DNA from: Microcaldota archaeon
GTDB taxonomy: Archaea > Micrarchaeota > Micrarchaeia > Norongarragalinales > Norongarragalinaceae
Assembly: GCA_016188965.1 (NCBI GenBank)
Contig: JACPGT010000011.1
Span: forward strand, 37,632-101,631
Direction of reading: 5' to 3'
DNA length: 64,000 bases
The position numbers were made by a program, and so were the translations under genes. The notes beneath the pieces were generated by a model. The model had not been told where the DNA came from. It ran no database searches and saw only the letters and a list, made by a program, of their open reading frames with translations. Each line of letters begins with the position of its first letter. Position 1 is the first letter of the stretch. This document shows positions 35,445 through 43,445 of the stretch, in pieces.

Positions 35445-36095
35445 ATGTTCCGATTGAGCGTGGCGTCCCGCGCCTTGGAAATGGCGAAGCGGGCGGATGA
35501 CCGAAAAGCAGGCATCCGAGTGCAAGGCATCACGTGCGACACCCAAAGCATCCGGATTCCGGTCGAAAAAATAATCGACGACAAGAAAGTAGTGGAGCAA
35601 CAGATGCGTTCTGGCGGCGCCGTCACGTTAAAGCTGCGGGCAACCGGCATCCGCCGCAACGCGGACGCCCTCGTCCGGCTTTTGGCTGATTTGGTGCACG
35701 GCCAGCCGACCAACATGCACGAAGTGACGCGCCGGGATTTGGCCGCCGCCTTCGTCAGAACAAAAAGAGGCGTGCAAGTCGCCCCGAAAATAAAGGAAGG
35801 CGCCGTGCATGAAGTGCACGCCGTCATCCGCGAAAGCATCGGCACGATCCGCCAGCGCATCTGCCTGACTTACCGAGACCGCGGCTTGGACATCGAAATC
35901 CGATCCTGGCAGCCGGAAGGATTCGACCTGACCGGACTGAAGAAGACAGGTACCAACCCCGGACGGATGGAAAGCGGATTCGTCCGTGATTTGCGCCACC
36001 TCCAAACCGGTTTCGAAGAACACGGAATAAACGTGCAGTGGCCCACCCAAACCCGGAGTTCAGGGTGGCAGAGCGGGAGGCCCCGGAAAACGTAA
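35445..36095 (+). CDS. Hypothetical protein, 216 aa
   Basis: The protein starts MFRLSVASRALEMAKRADDR and is rich in Arg/Lys with alternating strand-like segments (VTLKLRATGIRRNADALVRL, HEVHAVIRESIGTIRQRICL). There are no membrane segments and few Cys. It follows the E1-like gene by 45 nt on the same strand. I do not recognise a family; a nucleic-acid-binding role is conceivable from its basic character only. Confidence 0.55.
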   Translation: MFRLSVASRALEMAKRADDRKAGIRVQGITCDTQSIRIPVEKIIDDKKVVEQQMRSGGAVTLKLRATGIRRNADALVRLLADLVHGQPTNMHEVTRRDLAAAFVRTKRGVQVAPKIKEGAVHEVHAVIRESIGTIRQRICLTYRDRGLDIEIRSWQPEGFDLTGLKKTGTNPGRMESGFVRDLRHLQTGFEEHGINVQWPTQTRSSGWQSGRPRKT

Positions 36096-36117
36096 GGCCC
36101 ATCGAAACCCAGGAAGA

Positions 36118-36273
36118 TCAGGCGTGCATGCGGCGGGCCAGTTCCGAAAGCCACGCATGCACCGCCGAAACGTTCGGCAAAAAGAACGAAGCATTCGTCC
36201 CCCACGCAAAGCCCACCTGGACGCTGATGCCGCCGGACGCATTCACCGCTGCTAATCCAATGGTGACAACCAT
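36118..36273 (-). CDS. Possible 51-aa protein
   Basis: This short ORF is not on the track. It begins MVVTIGLAAVNASGGISVQV and ends LARRMHA; it reads as one amphipathic or membrane-seeking stretch plus a helix. It lies convergent to the 35445 gene. No clear TATA box stands at the right distance, and an 80-aa ORF lies on the opposite strand, so this is tentative. The rest of 36281-36463 shows nothing I can support. Confidence 0.3.
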   Translation of the reverse strand: MVVTIGLAAVNASGGISVQVGFAWGTNASFFLPNVSAVHAWLSELARRMHA

Positions 36274-36463
36274 CCAATAAAACGGCTTTCACAAAGGAAA
36301 ATGAACGCCAAAAAAATGCGAAAAACACGCGTAAGGTTGCCGATGTGGGCGGCGGCCCGTCCGAATTCGATTTGAAAAACTGCAACAAAAAAAGGGCGAA
36401 AAGAACGCGTATAGAATCACGAAGCTTGCCATCGTGTGCGGCAGCACCGATGATTTTGCTTAG

Positions 36464-36670
36464 AGCAGGGACGGGGAGTTGAACCCCGCTACTCCGCTGG
36501 CCGCCAAAACGAATCCAAAAGACTAGAACCTTTTCTTTTGGTCCGACCATCTTTTCTTTCGGACGCTCGCAAACCACTCCGGTTTGCGGCGCCATGAAAA
36601 CGCCACGCGTTTTCCTTGGAAAGATAAAATGGGCCTGCAGGCGGATACATAGCCGATCTGTCATCCCTGC
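36464..36670 (-). tRNA. tRNA-Cys(GCA) with intron
   Basis: Exon 1 is 36635-36670 and exon 2 is 36464-36498 (71 nt mature). Acceptor GCAGGGA/TCCCTGC with discriminator U, as expected for Cys; D stem ACA/TGT; anticodon stem TCCGC/GCGGA; loop CTGCAGA with anticodon GCA; T arm CGGGG-TTCAACT-CCCCG. The intron interrupts positions 37/38, the canonical archaeal site. CCA is not encoded. The ORF-track entries across this region (both strands) are spurious. Confidence 0.88.
36499..36634 (-). other. 136-nt intron of tRNA-Cys
   Basis: The splice sites fit a bulge-helix-bulge: the four exon bases CTGC pair with intron GCGG, leaving the bulges AG^G and CC^A that the archaeal splicing endonuclease cuts. 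At 136 nt it is long for an archaeal tRNA intron. It contains internal hairpins (for example AACGC-GTG-GCGTT). Confidence 0.75.
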
Positions 36671-36750
36671 AAAAGGAAAAAGACTTGTGCCCAAATGCCG
36701 TTTTAAGCGTTTTGAACGGAAGCCGACGGCCACGGCAAACCGGCGAAGAA

Positions 36751-37518
36751 TCAACCGCCCCGCACGCGCGCCTTCAGGCTATCCAACACCACAGCCAATT
36801 CCTCGAACCCCTCCCGCACGCGCTCGCGGAAGAACGCCAGGACGTACAACATGCCCACCAAAGCGCCGGCAGCATGCACGAAAAAGTCCGGAACGGCCCG
36901 CGCCTCGGCCGCCGCCGTCGCTTCCTGCTGCGTAAGGGTAGCGTTGACCGCTTCGGCTTCGGCCCGCGCCTCGGCCGCCGCCTCGTATTGGCCCGCGGCT
37001 TCCAGCTGGTCCGCCTGAATTTGAAGCGACGACGCCTTCTGGTCAAGGCTTGAGAACGACGCCTCCTTCGCCCAGGCCAAAACAGGAAACGCTACAACGC
37101 TCATGAACAAAGGAACACCCAACAACAGCATGACGCCCCATTTGGGCCGGGAAAGCGACGCGGCGGTCATCAGGCCCGCGATGCCGCCAGACGCGCCGGC
37201 AAGGAACGACGACGGGTTCAACACCCAGAAGACCAGCGCGGCGACCAGGCCGGAGGCCAGGAACACGACCACGACGTGCCGGCCGGACAGCGAGCGTTCC
37301 AACAACAACGCGAAACCGATCAGCGGCACCAAGTTACCCAAGACATGGTTCGCGCCGATGTGGAAGAACAACGAAAACAAAAGCGCCAACGGATTGGCCG
37401 AACCGAAGGCATTCTGCGCCACCAGAGACGTATTCGGATAAAGCAAGCCGCCGGATGAGTAAGCGTAAACGATCAAGACGGCCGCCGTCAGCAGCGCCGT
37501 GGCCCAGGGAAAACGCAT
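36751..37518 (-). CDS. Rhomboid family intramembrane serine protease with coiled-coil insert
   Basis: The protein has 255 residues and six core membrane helices. Rhomboid landmarks are FFHIGANHVLGN in the second helix, catalytic Ser110 in GASGGIAGLM and catalytic His215 in FFVHAAGALVGML. Between the last two helices (about 151-209) is a Glu/Ala/Gln-rich, Cys-free coiled coil (DQLEAAGQYEAAAEARAEAE) that ordinary rhomboids lack. It would project from the membrane near the active site. Substrate unknown. Confidence 0.85.
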   Translation of the reverse strand: MRFPWATALLTAAVLIVYAYSSGGLLYPNTSLVAQNAFGSANPLALLFSLFFHIGANHVLGNLVPLIGFALLLERSLSGRHVVVVFLASGLVAALVFWVLNPSSFLAGASGGIAGLMTAASLSRPKWGVMLLLGVPLFMSVVAFPVLAWAKEASFSSLDQKASSLQIQADQLEAAGQYEAAAEARAEAEAVNATLTQQEATAAAEARAVPDFFVHAAGALVGMLYVLAFFRERVREGFEELAVVLDSLKARVRGG

Positions 37519-38085
37519 AAAGCAAGAACAACGAAGCCGGAAAATAAAAGACGCCGCCTGACGGAGAACTGTGGATTAGAAAGAAAACGGGGGAAAAGGC
37601 GGACCAAATCAATAGCGCAACAATGCTGCGCTGGACCCAAAGCGTGGAAGTAGAAAGAGGCCCGCCCCAATCGGAGCGGGCAGGGCGACCAGTTTAACCC
37701 ACCTTCTCAGAATACGCAAGCATTGGGACGGAAGCGGCCAATAAAAGGTTTTCGGCTGCTTAAATACGAGGTAAAAAAGGTATTGCAGCGAGTTTGGTCC
37801 CTAAAAAAAAAGTCCCGAAAGACGGCGGCTTCAAACAAGTCAGTGTGAAAAAAAAAAGAAAACGGGCCCAATGGGATTTGAGACCGGAACCGTGGAGGAA
37901 TCGGAAGCCCCCGTCGGTCCTTGTGACCGACGGCAACCACGTTTCCCTTCCCAGTTTCACGGTTATCACAAATCCGGATGGATTTGTGTGAGCCACACAA
38001 GTTCCCGAAGAAATTGTGCTGTCCTCCGGCCCCTCCCTCAAAATAGTCTTGAAAAATTAGAAGGAGAGGGCGAGGCGACCGGAGA
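37519..38085. other. 567-nt intergenic region with strong hairpins
   Basis: No convincing gene is present. A TATA-like CTTAAATACG near 37760 is followed by a possible TTG-started 65-codon ORF (37794-37991) with a Lys-rich start. The same stretch carries two perfect inverted repeats: CCGTCGGTC-(5)-GACCGACGG (37911-37933) and CACAAATCC-(4)-GGATTTGTG (37967-37988). GTGTG-AGC-CACAC follows just after. A structured non-coding RNA is at least as likely as the ORF. Confidence 0.4.
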
Positions 38086-38105
38086 GGGGGAACCTGGGTT
38101 CCCCC
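38086..38105 (-). terminator. GC-rich hairpin 3' of tRNA-Lys
   Basis: GGGGGAACC-TG-GGTTCCCCC is a perfect inverted repeat with 9-bp arms beginning 11 nt after the tRNA-Lys 3' end on the minus strand. It may mark transcript termination or 3' processing. Confidence 0.45.
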
Positions 38106-38116
38106 TTAGCGGTCAA

Positions 38117-38229
38117 CGGGCCCGGTGGGATTTGGACCCACGACATTTCGGTTTCCATGAACGAAGCCGCCAGTTGCGGTGGTTTCGCGCTTAAGAGCCG
38201 AACGCTCTGCCAAGCTGAGCTACGGGCCC
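38117..38229 (-). tRNA. tRNA-Lys(CTT) with intron
   Basis: Acceptor GGGCCCG/CGGGCCC with discriminator G; D arm GCTC-AGCTTGGCA-GAGC; anticodon stem TTCGG/CCGAA with loop CTCTTAA (anticodon CTT); T arm GTGGG-TCCAAAT-CCCAC. A 39-nt insertion (38153-38191) interrupts the anticodon loop, most simply at 37/38. The central BHB helix (CTCT with ATGG) has one mismatch, but the inner stem GCGCGAA/TTCGTTC supports a relaxed BHB. The T loop has TCC instead of TTC. Confidence 0.85.
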
Positions 38230-38367
38230 ATCGACGCCAACAGGCATGCATGCCGGTTGCTGGCGCAGAGGGGAAAAAATTGTTCCGAAGCGGGTTTATA
38301 TGGCTTTTTTCATGCACCGAAACAGACAAACGGAATATAAGCCGATGAAAAAGAACATTGTAGCGCC

Positions 38368-38880
38368 ATGGAAAAAATACTGCCGCCGCATTACCGTCCG
38401 CTGATTGAAGACCTCGAGCGTCACGGCATCGATTACACGCCCATCCACGAGGATGTCCAATTCGGACCGCACTTGCTGATCAACACGGCTGGCGAGAACC
38501 GTGGAAAAATCCTGGCAATGCTCAACGCCCGCATCGACGCCCAAGTACGCGCAGAACAAACCCCCCAAGCGCAAACGGGGACGCGCCCTGGCTTTTGGGC
38601 ACGCCTATTCAGAAAGGGGGAAGAAAGCCCCGCGCAAAAGGAAAAAGACACCGGCATCACCCGCGAGATGCGCGAGCCACACATGACCAGGACCTACGAC
38701 ACACTAGAAATCATGGAAAAGAAAGGTGGCGTCGGAACCGGTGACCTGGCGCGAAGCGCTTTGGAGGACTGGGCCCGGGCCCACGCAATAAACGCGTTTG
38801 TCGACGCGACGCCCGTGCGTACAAAAAAAACCGAACGCAAGGTCGCCATCCGAATCATCCCGAGAAACGGCCCGAGCTAG
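38368..38880 (+). CDS. Hypothetical protein, 170 aa
   Basis: The protein starts MEKILPPHYRPLIEDLERHG; a GGAATATAAG box lies about 30 nt upstream. It has a small N-terminal alpha/beta segment, a disordered Gln/Pro/Lys middle (about 60-100) and a C-terminal helical/strand part ending VAIRIIPRNGPS. It is 18 nt upstream of the aTrm56 gene. No family recognised. Confidence 0.55.
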   Translation: MEKILPPHYRPLIEDLERHGIDYTPIHEDVQFGPHLLINTAGENRGKILAMLNARIDAQVRAEQTPQAQTGTRPGFWARLFRKGEESPAQKEKDTGITREMREPHMTRTYDTLEIMEKKGGVGTGDLARSALEDWARAHAINAFVDATPVRTKKTERKVAIRIIPRNGPS

Positions 38881-38898
38881 ACGCCGAATGGAATACGC

Positions 38899-39414
38899 AT
38901 GATCACCGTCCTTCGTTTAGGCCATCGCAAGGACCGCGACAAGCGCGCCAGCATGCACGTGGCCCTCGTGGCGCGCGCCTTGGGCGGTAAGAAAATCATT
39001 TTCTGCGGCGAAGCCGATGACGACCTGCTGCAACGCGTGCACACCGTTTCCCGGAAGTGGGGCGGCAGGTTCACGGCCGAATACGCGACATCCTACCGCA
39101 CCGTTCTGAAAAGCTTCAAAGGCGCCAGGGTACATTTGACCATGTACGGCATCCCGTTGGAAAAAAGCGTTGCCAACATCCGCAAAGCACGCGACATCCT
39201 CGTCGTCGTCGGCTCGGAAAAAGTGCCGGCCGACGTCTACCAGCTCTGCGACTGCAACGTGGCCGTGACGAACCAGCCGCACTCGGAAATCGCCGCCTTG
39301 GCCCTGTTTTTCCGCGAAGTCGAAGGCAAAAAAACGTTGTCGAAACGCTTTGGCGGCGGAGAACTGTCCATTTTTCCCTCGGAATCCGGGAAAAATGTAA
39401 CAAGGAATAAATAG
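38899..39414 (+). CDS. trm56: tRNA (cytidine(56)-2'-O)-methyltransferase aTrm56
   Basis: The protein has 171 residues of the SPOUT class. The N-terminus VLRLGHRKDRDKRASMHVAL is the family hallmark; the knotted SAM-binding region is HLTMYGIP...ILVVVGSEKVPADVYQLCDCNVAVTNQPHSEIAALALF. It methylates the ribose of C56 in the T loop of archaeal tRNAs. It is followed closely by TFE. Confidence 0.92.
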   Translation: MITVLRLGHRKDRDKRASMHVALVARALGGKKIIFCGEADDDLLQRVHTVSRKWGGRFTAEYATSYRTVLKSFKGARVHLTMYGIPLEKSVANIRKARDILVVVGSEKVPADVYQLCDCNVAVTNQPHSEIAALALFFREVEGKKTLSKRFGGGELSIFPSESGKNVTRNK

Positions 39415-39439
39415 CCATGCGATGAAAAGCTGTGCTATG

Positions 39440-39997
39440 GCGCGACGCGGCAAATCCAGCCCCTTATTGGAGCAAATATTCTCATTTGCCCAGGAAGTGT
39501 CCGGAGACCGTGGATTCCAGATCGCCCAAACGCTCGGCGAAGGCGCCACCGACGAAAAAATCGAGAAAAAGACCAAACTCAAGGTCGCCGAAATCCGCGC
39601 CACCTTGAACCAACTGCACCAGCATGGCATCGTGGAGTATACGCGCGAGAAAAACATGTCCAACGGCTGGTTCACCTACACCTGGCGCATCAACCCCGAC
39701 CGCGCCATGCGCAACTTCCTCACCGCCAAGAAGCGCGAATACGAAAAGCTCCGCAACCGCATGACTTCGGAAGAAACCGTCCTTTTTTACAAGTGCCGTA
39801 AGTCCTGCACCAAACTGGATTTCGACAAGGCCATGGAATACGGCTTCCGTTGCCCCGAATGCAACGGCAAAATGGCCTACGCGCAGAACCAAGGCGAAGT
39901 CAAGATGCTGGAAGACAAGATCAATGCGTTGGAACAAATCCTGACTTCGGGCGTGCCCACCATCGGCGACCAGACGGAAATGCGCAAAGTCGTCTAA
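39440..39997 (+). CDS. tfe: Transcription initiation factor E subunit alpha (TFE)
   Basis: The start at 39440 (MARRGKSSPLLEQIF) is favoured by a GGAATAAATAG box 30 nt upstream; an in-frame ATG at 39422 is the alternative. 185 residues: extended winged helix (about 10-85), long charged helix, and a zinc ribbon YKCRKSCTKLDFDKAMEYGFRCPECNGKM. TFE helps promoter opening and stabilises the RNA polymerase complex. The tail (MLEDKINALEQIL) is the usual coiled segment. Confidence 0.9.
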   Translation, partial: ARRGKSSPLLEQIFSFAQEVSGDRGFQIAQTLGEGATDEKIEKKTKLKVAEIRATLNQLHQHGIVEYTREKNMSNGWFTYTWRINPDRAMRNFLTAKKREYEKLRNRMTSEETVLFYKCRKSCTKLDFDKAMEYGFRCPECNGKMAYAQNQGEVKMLEDKINALEQILTSGVPTIGDQTEMRKVV

Positions 39998-40108
39998 GCC
40001 CGTGATAACCGGTCACCGGCCACGTCGTCCAAATCCGTATTACTTCGCCAGCCCTAAGCATGCACCTGAAATCCGGACGCAAAAAAATAGCCGGACAGAG
40101 GCAAGGCG

Positions 40109-40978
40109 ATGGTCCAACGAATCGGCGAATTGGTGAAACAATACCGCGACCAGAAAATCCCAACCTCCGCCATCGCGGAAAAGACCGGGGAGCCGTAAGA
40201 GTCGGTCAAGCGGAGGCTCCTCCGCCACTTGGGCAAAACGCAATACCTGAAAATCGCCCGTTCGGTTGGCGGCCGAACCATGGCGGAGCGCGTGCGTGCC
40301 AATCCGGCCTTTCGTCAAAAATACGCCACCAACATGCGAGAAGTGGTTGGCCAAAGTCTGAAGACCCGAATACAGGATCGCGCATTCCGTGCGGCGTGGA
40401 AAGAAAAGGCAAAGAAAGGATCGAAAAAAGGCCTCGGACGCATCCGCCAGCTGATGCAAGACCCGTCGTTCCTACGGGCGTGGCGGGAAAAATGCCGCAA
40501 GGGAGGCAACGCGGCACACGATCGTTGCCTTGGAATACACGTGAAGGAAAACGCGGCCGCAAGAAAACAAGGATCGATTCGAGGCCTGCAACATACCGGG
40601 CGTAAAGTCATCGGGCCGTGCGGCGAGTCGATGTACAACGTCCTGGAAAAGAAGGTGGCAAGCATCCTCAAAAAACAAGGCGTGCCTTACCGGTACGAAG
40701 AACGATTCGATACGGATGAGGGCAACGGTTTTTGCAGCATCGACTTCACGGCAGGAAACCTCTTCATCGAAGTCACCGATTGGGATGACGCAAGAGAAAA
40801 GTCACGCAAACTGAACCGGAAATACCGGATGCTCAAGCACCAATTGCCTCGCCATGCCGCATTCGTCGTCGTGACAAAGCCAGGACGAGTTGAGCAGTAC
40901 CGGCGCCACTTAGAAAAGGATATAAGGGTCGTTCATCCCAGACAACTAACGGTATTCCTAGCGCAAATAGCGGGGTAA
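40109..40978 (+). pseudogene. Nuclease-like gene with in-frame stop in its N-terminal HTH
   Basis: An ATG at 40109 opens a frame MVQRIGELVKQYRDQKIPTS that runs into TAA at 40196, after which the same frame continues without interruption (SVKRRLLRHLGKTQYLKIAR) to 40978. The first part plus the post-stop residues make one helix-turn-helix. The C-terminal half (VPYRYEERFDTDEG, FCSIDFTAGNLFIEVTDWDD) has the F-x-I-D...IEVT spacing of a PD-(D/E)XK or Vsr-like nuclease. It is either a nonsense-inactivated gene or a 250-aa protein restarted at the TTG at 40229. Its stop codon lies inside the first exon of tRNA-iMet. Confidence 0.6.
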
Positions 40979-41085
40979 CAACAGCTAATTCGATTTTTAC
41001 GGATTAACTTTTGCCTCAAGGGTAGCCAGGAGTGCCCGCTGGGCTCATAACCCGGAGATCAGTGGTTCAAATCCACTCCCCGCTA
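40969..41085 (+). tRNA. Initiator tRNA-Met(CAT) with intron at position 9/10
   Basis: Exon 1 is AGCGGGGTA (40969-40977) and exon 2 is 41020-41085; the mature RNA is 75 nt. A1-T72 in the acceptor, D stem GGG/CCC, anticodon stem CTGGG/CCCGG with three G-C pairs (initiator hallmark), loop CTCATAA, T arm AGTGG-TTCAAAT-CCACT, discriminator A. The 42-nt intron (40978-41019) fits a bulge-helix-bulge: GGGG pairs with CCTC, with bulges TA^A and AA^G and an inner CAA/TTG helix. Exon 1 overlaps the last codons of the nuclease frame. Confidence 0.85.
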
Positions 41086-41619
41086 TTTCTCATTCTTTGA
41101 CTTTCAACAGCTAGACGCGGGAAAGGCGAGGCGCAGGGCGACCGTTGAAAACCCCACACTTCGTTGTTTTTTCCTCACCCGGCTGCCGCGTGCAGGAAAA
41201 AAAAGCGAAACCGCCACCATGCGGCAAACGTTGCAAACCTTGTGCGGGCAATCTTGAGTTTTCGCCGCAACGCAGGCAAGCCGCCGCCAGGCGCGCGTAT
41301 CGTCGTTGAAACCGATACGGACACGCGCCACGAAAAAAAATAGTCAGTTCGAGGGAAAGAGTGAGTGCAAGCGATCGGAAACAGGTGTAAGGCCGCGAAG
41401 AAAAAAATATGCGAAAAAAACGAGGCGGCGATGAAAATGGGCGTCGACACGTAAAAATCAAAGACGGCACGGAAAAACACCTCCGTTTTACGAGGTAAAA
41501 AATCCGCACTGGAAATGGATTCGGTAAAAAAAATGTCCTGAAAAATATTTTCCGATCACGATTTTTTTCCGGCATCGTTATATACCATCGAACAATAATG
41601 CGTGCGGTGAATCTACCCC
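41086..41619. other. 534-nt region without a supported gene
   Basis: Open frames here (for example 41104-41331 minus, with a few Cys) look like shadows. The stretch is A-rich, with several runs of 7-8 A. A TTTCAAC/GTTGAAA inverted repeat lies just after the tRNA. The TTATATACC TATA box of the next micro-ORF is near 41578-41586. Confidence 0.4.
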
Positions 41620-41676
41620 ATGGCTGCAAAGAAGAAGAAAGCTGCAAAGAAAGGCGGAAAGAAGAAGAAGAAATAA
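41620..41676 (+). CDS. Lysine-only basic micro-protein, 18 aa
   Basis: ATG to TAA encodes MAAKKKKAAKKGGKKKKK. A TTATATACC box lies about 35-40 nt upstream. The composition resembles the tails of eukaryotic H1 or bacterial Hc1 and would bind nucleic acid. It is far below any gene-finder limit, but the clean promoter and composition make translation plausible. Confidence 0.4.
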   Translation: MAAKKKKAAKKGGKKKKK

Positions 41677-41955
41677 TTTTCGCGAAAAAGACGTCCGCAT
41701 GAATCTGGACGCGCGAGAACGTTTTCTTGATCGAATCCTTTCCCCTTTCACTTTTTTAAAAAAACCACCCTGTTTTTTCCCTTCCCAGCGCAAGCGTGCG
41801 GCGTTTGTTAGGACAAAGATGCCAAAAACAAAATACATCCCAAGCGATTCTACGAATTGCGGGATAGCACAGAACAATTTGCAGCAAACCGCGACGCGTT
41901 TGTCAGGTCACGCTCGTAGTTTGCTATAATATACCGCCGAACACCACGAAACCGT

Positions 41956-42882
41956 ATGGCCAAGCGCCTGCCGATCCTCAAGAGCACCGACAGCGTCAAG
42001 CGCAAGGCAGCATTCGCGTCGCAGTTCGCCGGAAACACCGACCGGAGATACAAATACCTCCGGTTCATCGAGAGGGAATTCGATTTCGCGACGTGGAAGG
42101 CCCAGGCGCACATGATGAAGGCGCTGGCCGGCGTCGCCCGCAGCTATCCGCGGCACAGCCAACGCATCCTGCAGTTCCTGGGGGCGCGAATGAGAGCGGA
42201 ACACTTTGCGACAGCCATGCGGCCGCGAGGCGACGACGCGCCGCATTCGTCCGGCGCCCGAGGCTACGTGCCGAAGGTGCTCCGGAAAATCATTCTGACC
42301 GGACGGGGCGACGAGGTGCTGCGGTTCGTCCGGCGCAAGTACGATGAGGCCGATGACCAGGGGAGGAAACTTTTGTTGCACGCATTGGAGCCACTGGCCA
42401 CGGCGAAGCATCGCGAGCACGCTGACGCGCTATTGCGCTTGGCCGCACATTTCCTGCATCAGGAACCCACCGCGCATCACCACGCTTGGGTCGGACTCGG
42501 CGTGCGCGCTTCGGGGCAGGCCAACGCCAGGGCGGCCATCGAGTTCTTCAAGACGGCATACGAATACGCTCCGCCGGAGGAACGTGAGAAAATCCACCGC
42601 GGACTGCTGGATCGGTCGAGCACGTCTTCCGTGCGCCACGTGATGGAAGCGGCCGTGCACCTGGCACACGAGAAGGACAACTGGACGCGCGCCCGCATGG
42701 CCTTGCTGCTGAACGCCGTCATCGTACACGCGCGGGAATGGAAGGATGAAGGTTTGGCACAGGAAGCGGCGGCCGAACAGCGCCGGATCCAACTCACGGG
42801 AAAAGCGACGGAGCGGCAGCGTCGGCGGCAGGGACGCGGGAAGCTGGAAAGCGACCTTGAAAATCACGACCTGGGGACGTAA
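41956..42882 (+). CDS. Helical-repeat hypothetical protein, 308 aa
   Basis: A CTATAATATACC box 25-30 nt upstream supports the ATG at 41956. The protein is almost wholly helical with repeated paired helices (DQGRKLLLHALEPLATAKHR, ANARAAIEFFKTAYEYAPPE) reminiscent of HEAT or TPR folds, and has a basic tail (ATERQRRRQGRGK). It is a probable scaffold or RNA-associated protein; no family recognised. The preceding 279 nt hold no supported gene. Confidence 0.6.
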   Translation: MAKRLPILKSTDSVKRKAAFASQFAGNTDRRYKYLRFIEREFDFATWKAQAHMMKALAGVARSYPRHSQRILQFLGARMRAEHFATAMRPRGDDAPHSSGARGYVPKVLRKIILTGRGDEVLRFVRRKYDEADDQGRKLLLHALEPLATAKHREHADALLRLAAHFLHQEPTAHHHAWVGLGVRASGQANARAAIEFFKTAYEYAPPEEREKIHRGLLDRSSTSSVRHVMEAAVHLAHEKDNWTRARMALLLNAVIVHAREWKDEGLAQEAAAEQRRIQLTGKATERQRRRQGRGKLESDLENHDLGT

Positions 42883-42953
42883 ACACAGAGCCGCAGCTGA
42901 CAGGTCAAAAAAAATGGAAAGGCCGGAAATCCCGGCAAAACGAAGCGTAGGAA

Positions 42954-43274
42954 TCAGAAGTGGCGGCGGTAGCGGGCGGAGTACGGCAAAGCCTTCTTGG
43001 GCGCGGCTTCGACGGGCTCTTCCGGCTCCTCGGCGACGGGTTGGCTCGAGACAATGATGATCTTCTCGACGGCCTTGACCGACTTGTACATAATGGTCTT
43101 TTCCTTGAAGATGCGCTTGGCGTCTTCCTTGGACGCGGCGCGGATGGGCTCCAGCGTCAGGCGGGCGGCTTCGCCTTTCTGCAGGTCGATGATGACGTCG
43201 TAGACTTTTCCGACGAAGTCAGCCTTGTCTGTGTAGACGTCCATCCCAATCAATTGCGACATTTTCAACGCCAT
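42954..43274 (-). CDS. PRC-barrel domain protein
   Basis: The protein has 106 residues. The N-terminal ~75 form a PRC barrel (MSQLIGMDVYTDKADFVGKVYDVIIDLQ), followed by an acidic Pro/Glu-rich linker and a basic C-terminus. Small archaeal PRC-barrel proteins include the CdpB cell-division factors that link FtsZ ring components; assignment to that role is inference. The gene has the 14-mer CCGATTAGTGGAAC about 100 nt upstream. Confidence 0.72.
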   Translation of the reverse strand: MALKMSQLIGMDVYTDKADFVGKVYDVIIDLQKGEAARLTLEPIRAASKEDAKRIFKEKTIMYKSVKAVEKIIIVSSQPVAEEPEEPVEAAPKKALPYSARYRRHF

Positions 43275-43363
43275 TTCAGCTCAATCCTCCGAAAACAAAA
43301 ACCAATTGCGAAAACTGATGCATAGAGGCACGCCGGGGCTTAAAAAAGCTTTCCGGCAGCTCG

Positions 43364-43377
43364 GTTCCACTAATCGG
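43364..43377 (-). other. Repeated 14-mer CCGATTAGTGGAAC
   Basis: This is an exact copy on the minus strand, upstream of the PRC-barrel gene and about 25 nt before a TTTTTTAAGC TATA-like box. The same 14-mer occurs at 52285 and 55683. No G-run follows here. Confidence 0.6.
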
Positions 43378-43445
43378 AAAATGGAAAAACTAAAATGCAA
43401 GAGTAAAAGTCGCACAGGTTACCGAAAAAGCGGACCATAGTTCCC

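Noticed and set aside
36301-36375. 24-codon ORF with slight resemblance to ribosomal protein L39e (RVRLPMW)
   Set aside because: It lacks the conserved C-terminal RRHWRR region and the usual neighbours; the similarity is only a few residues.
35870-36754. 294-aa minus ORF across tRNA-Cys
   Set aside because: It runs through the whole tRNA-Cys gene and antisense to the 35445 gene; composition is not protein-like.
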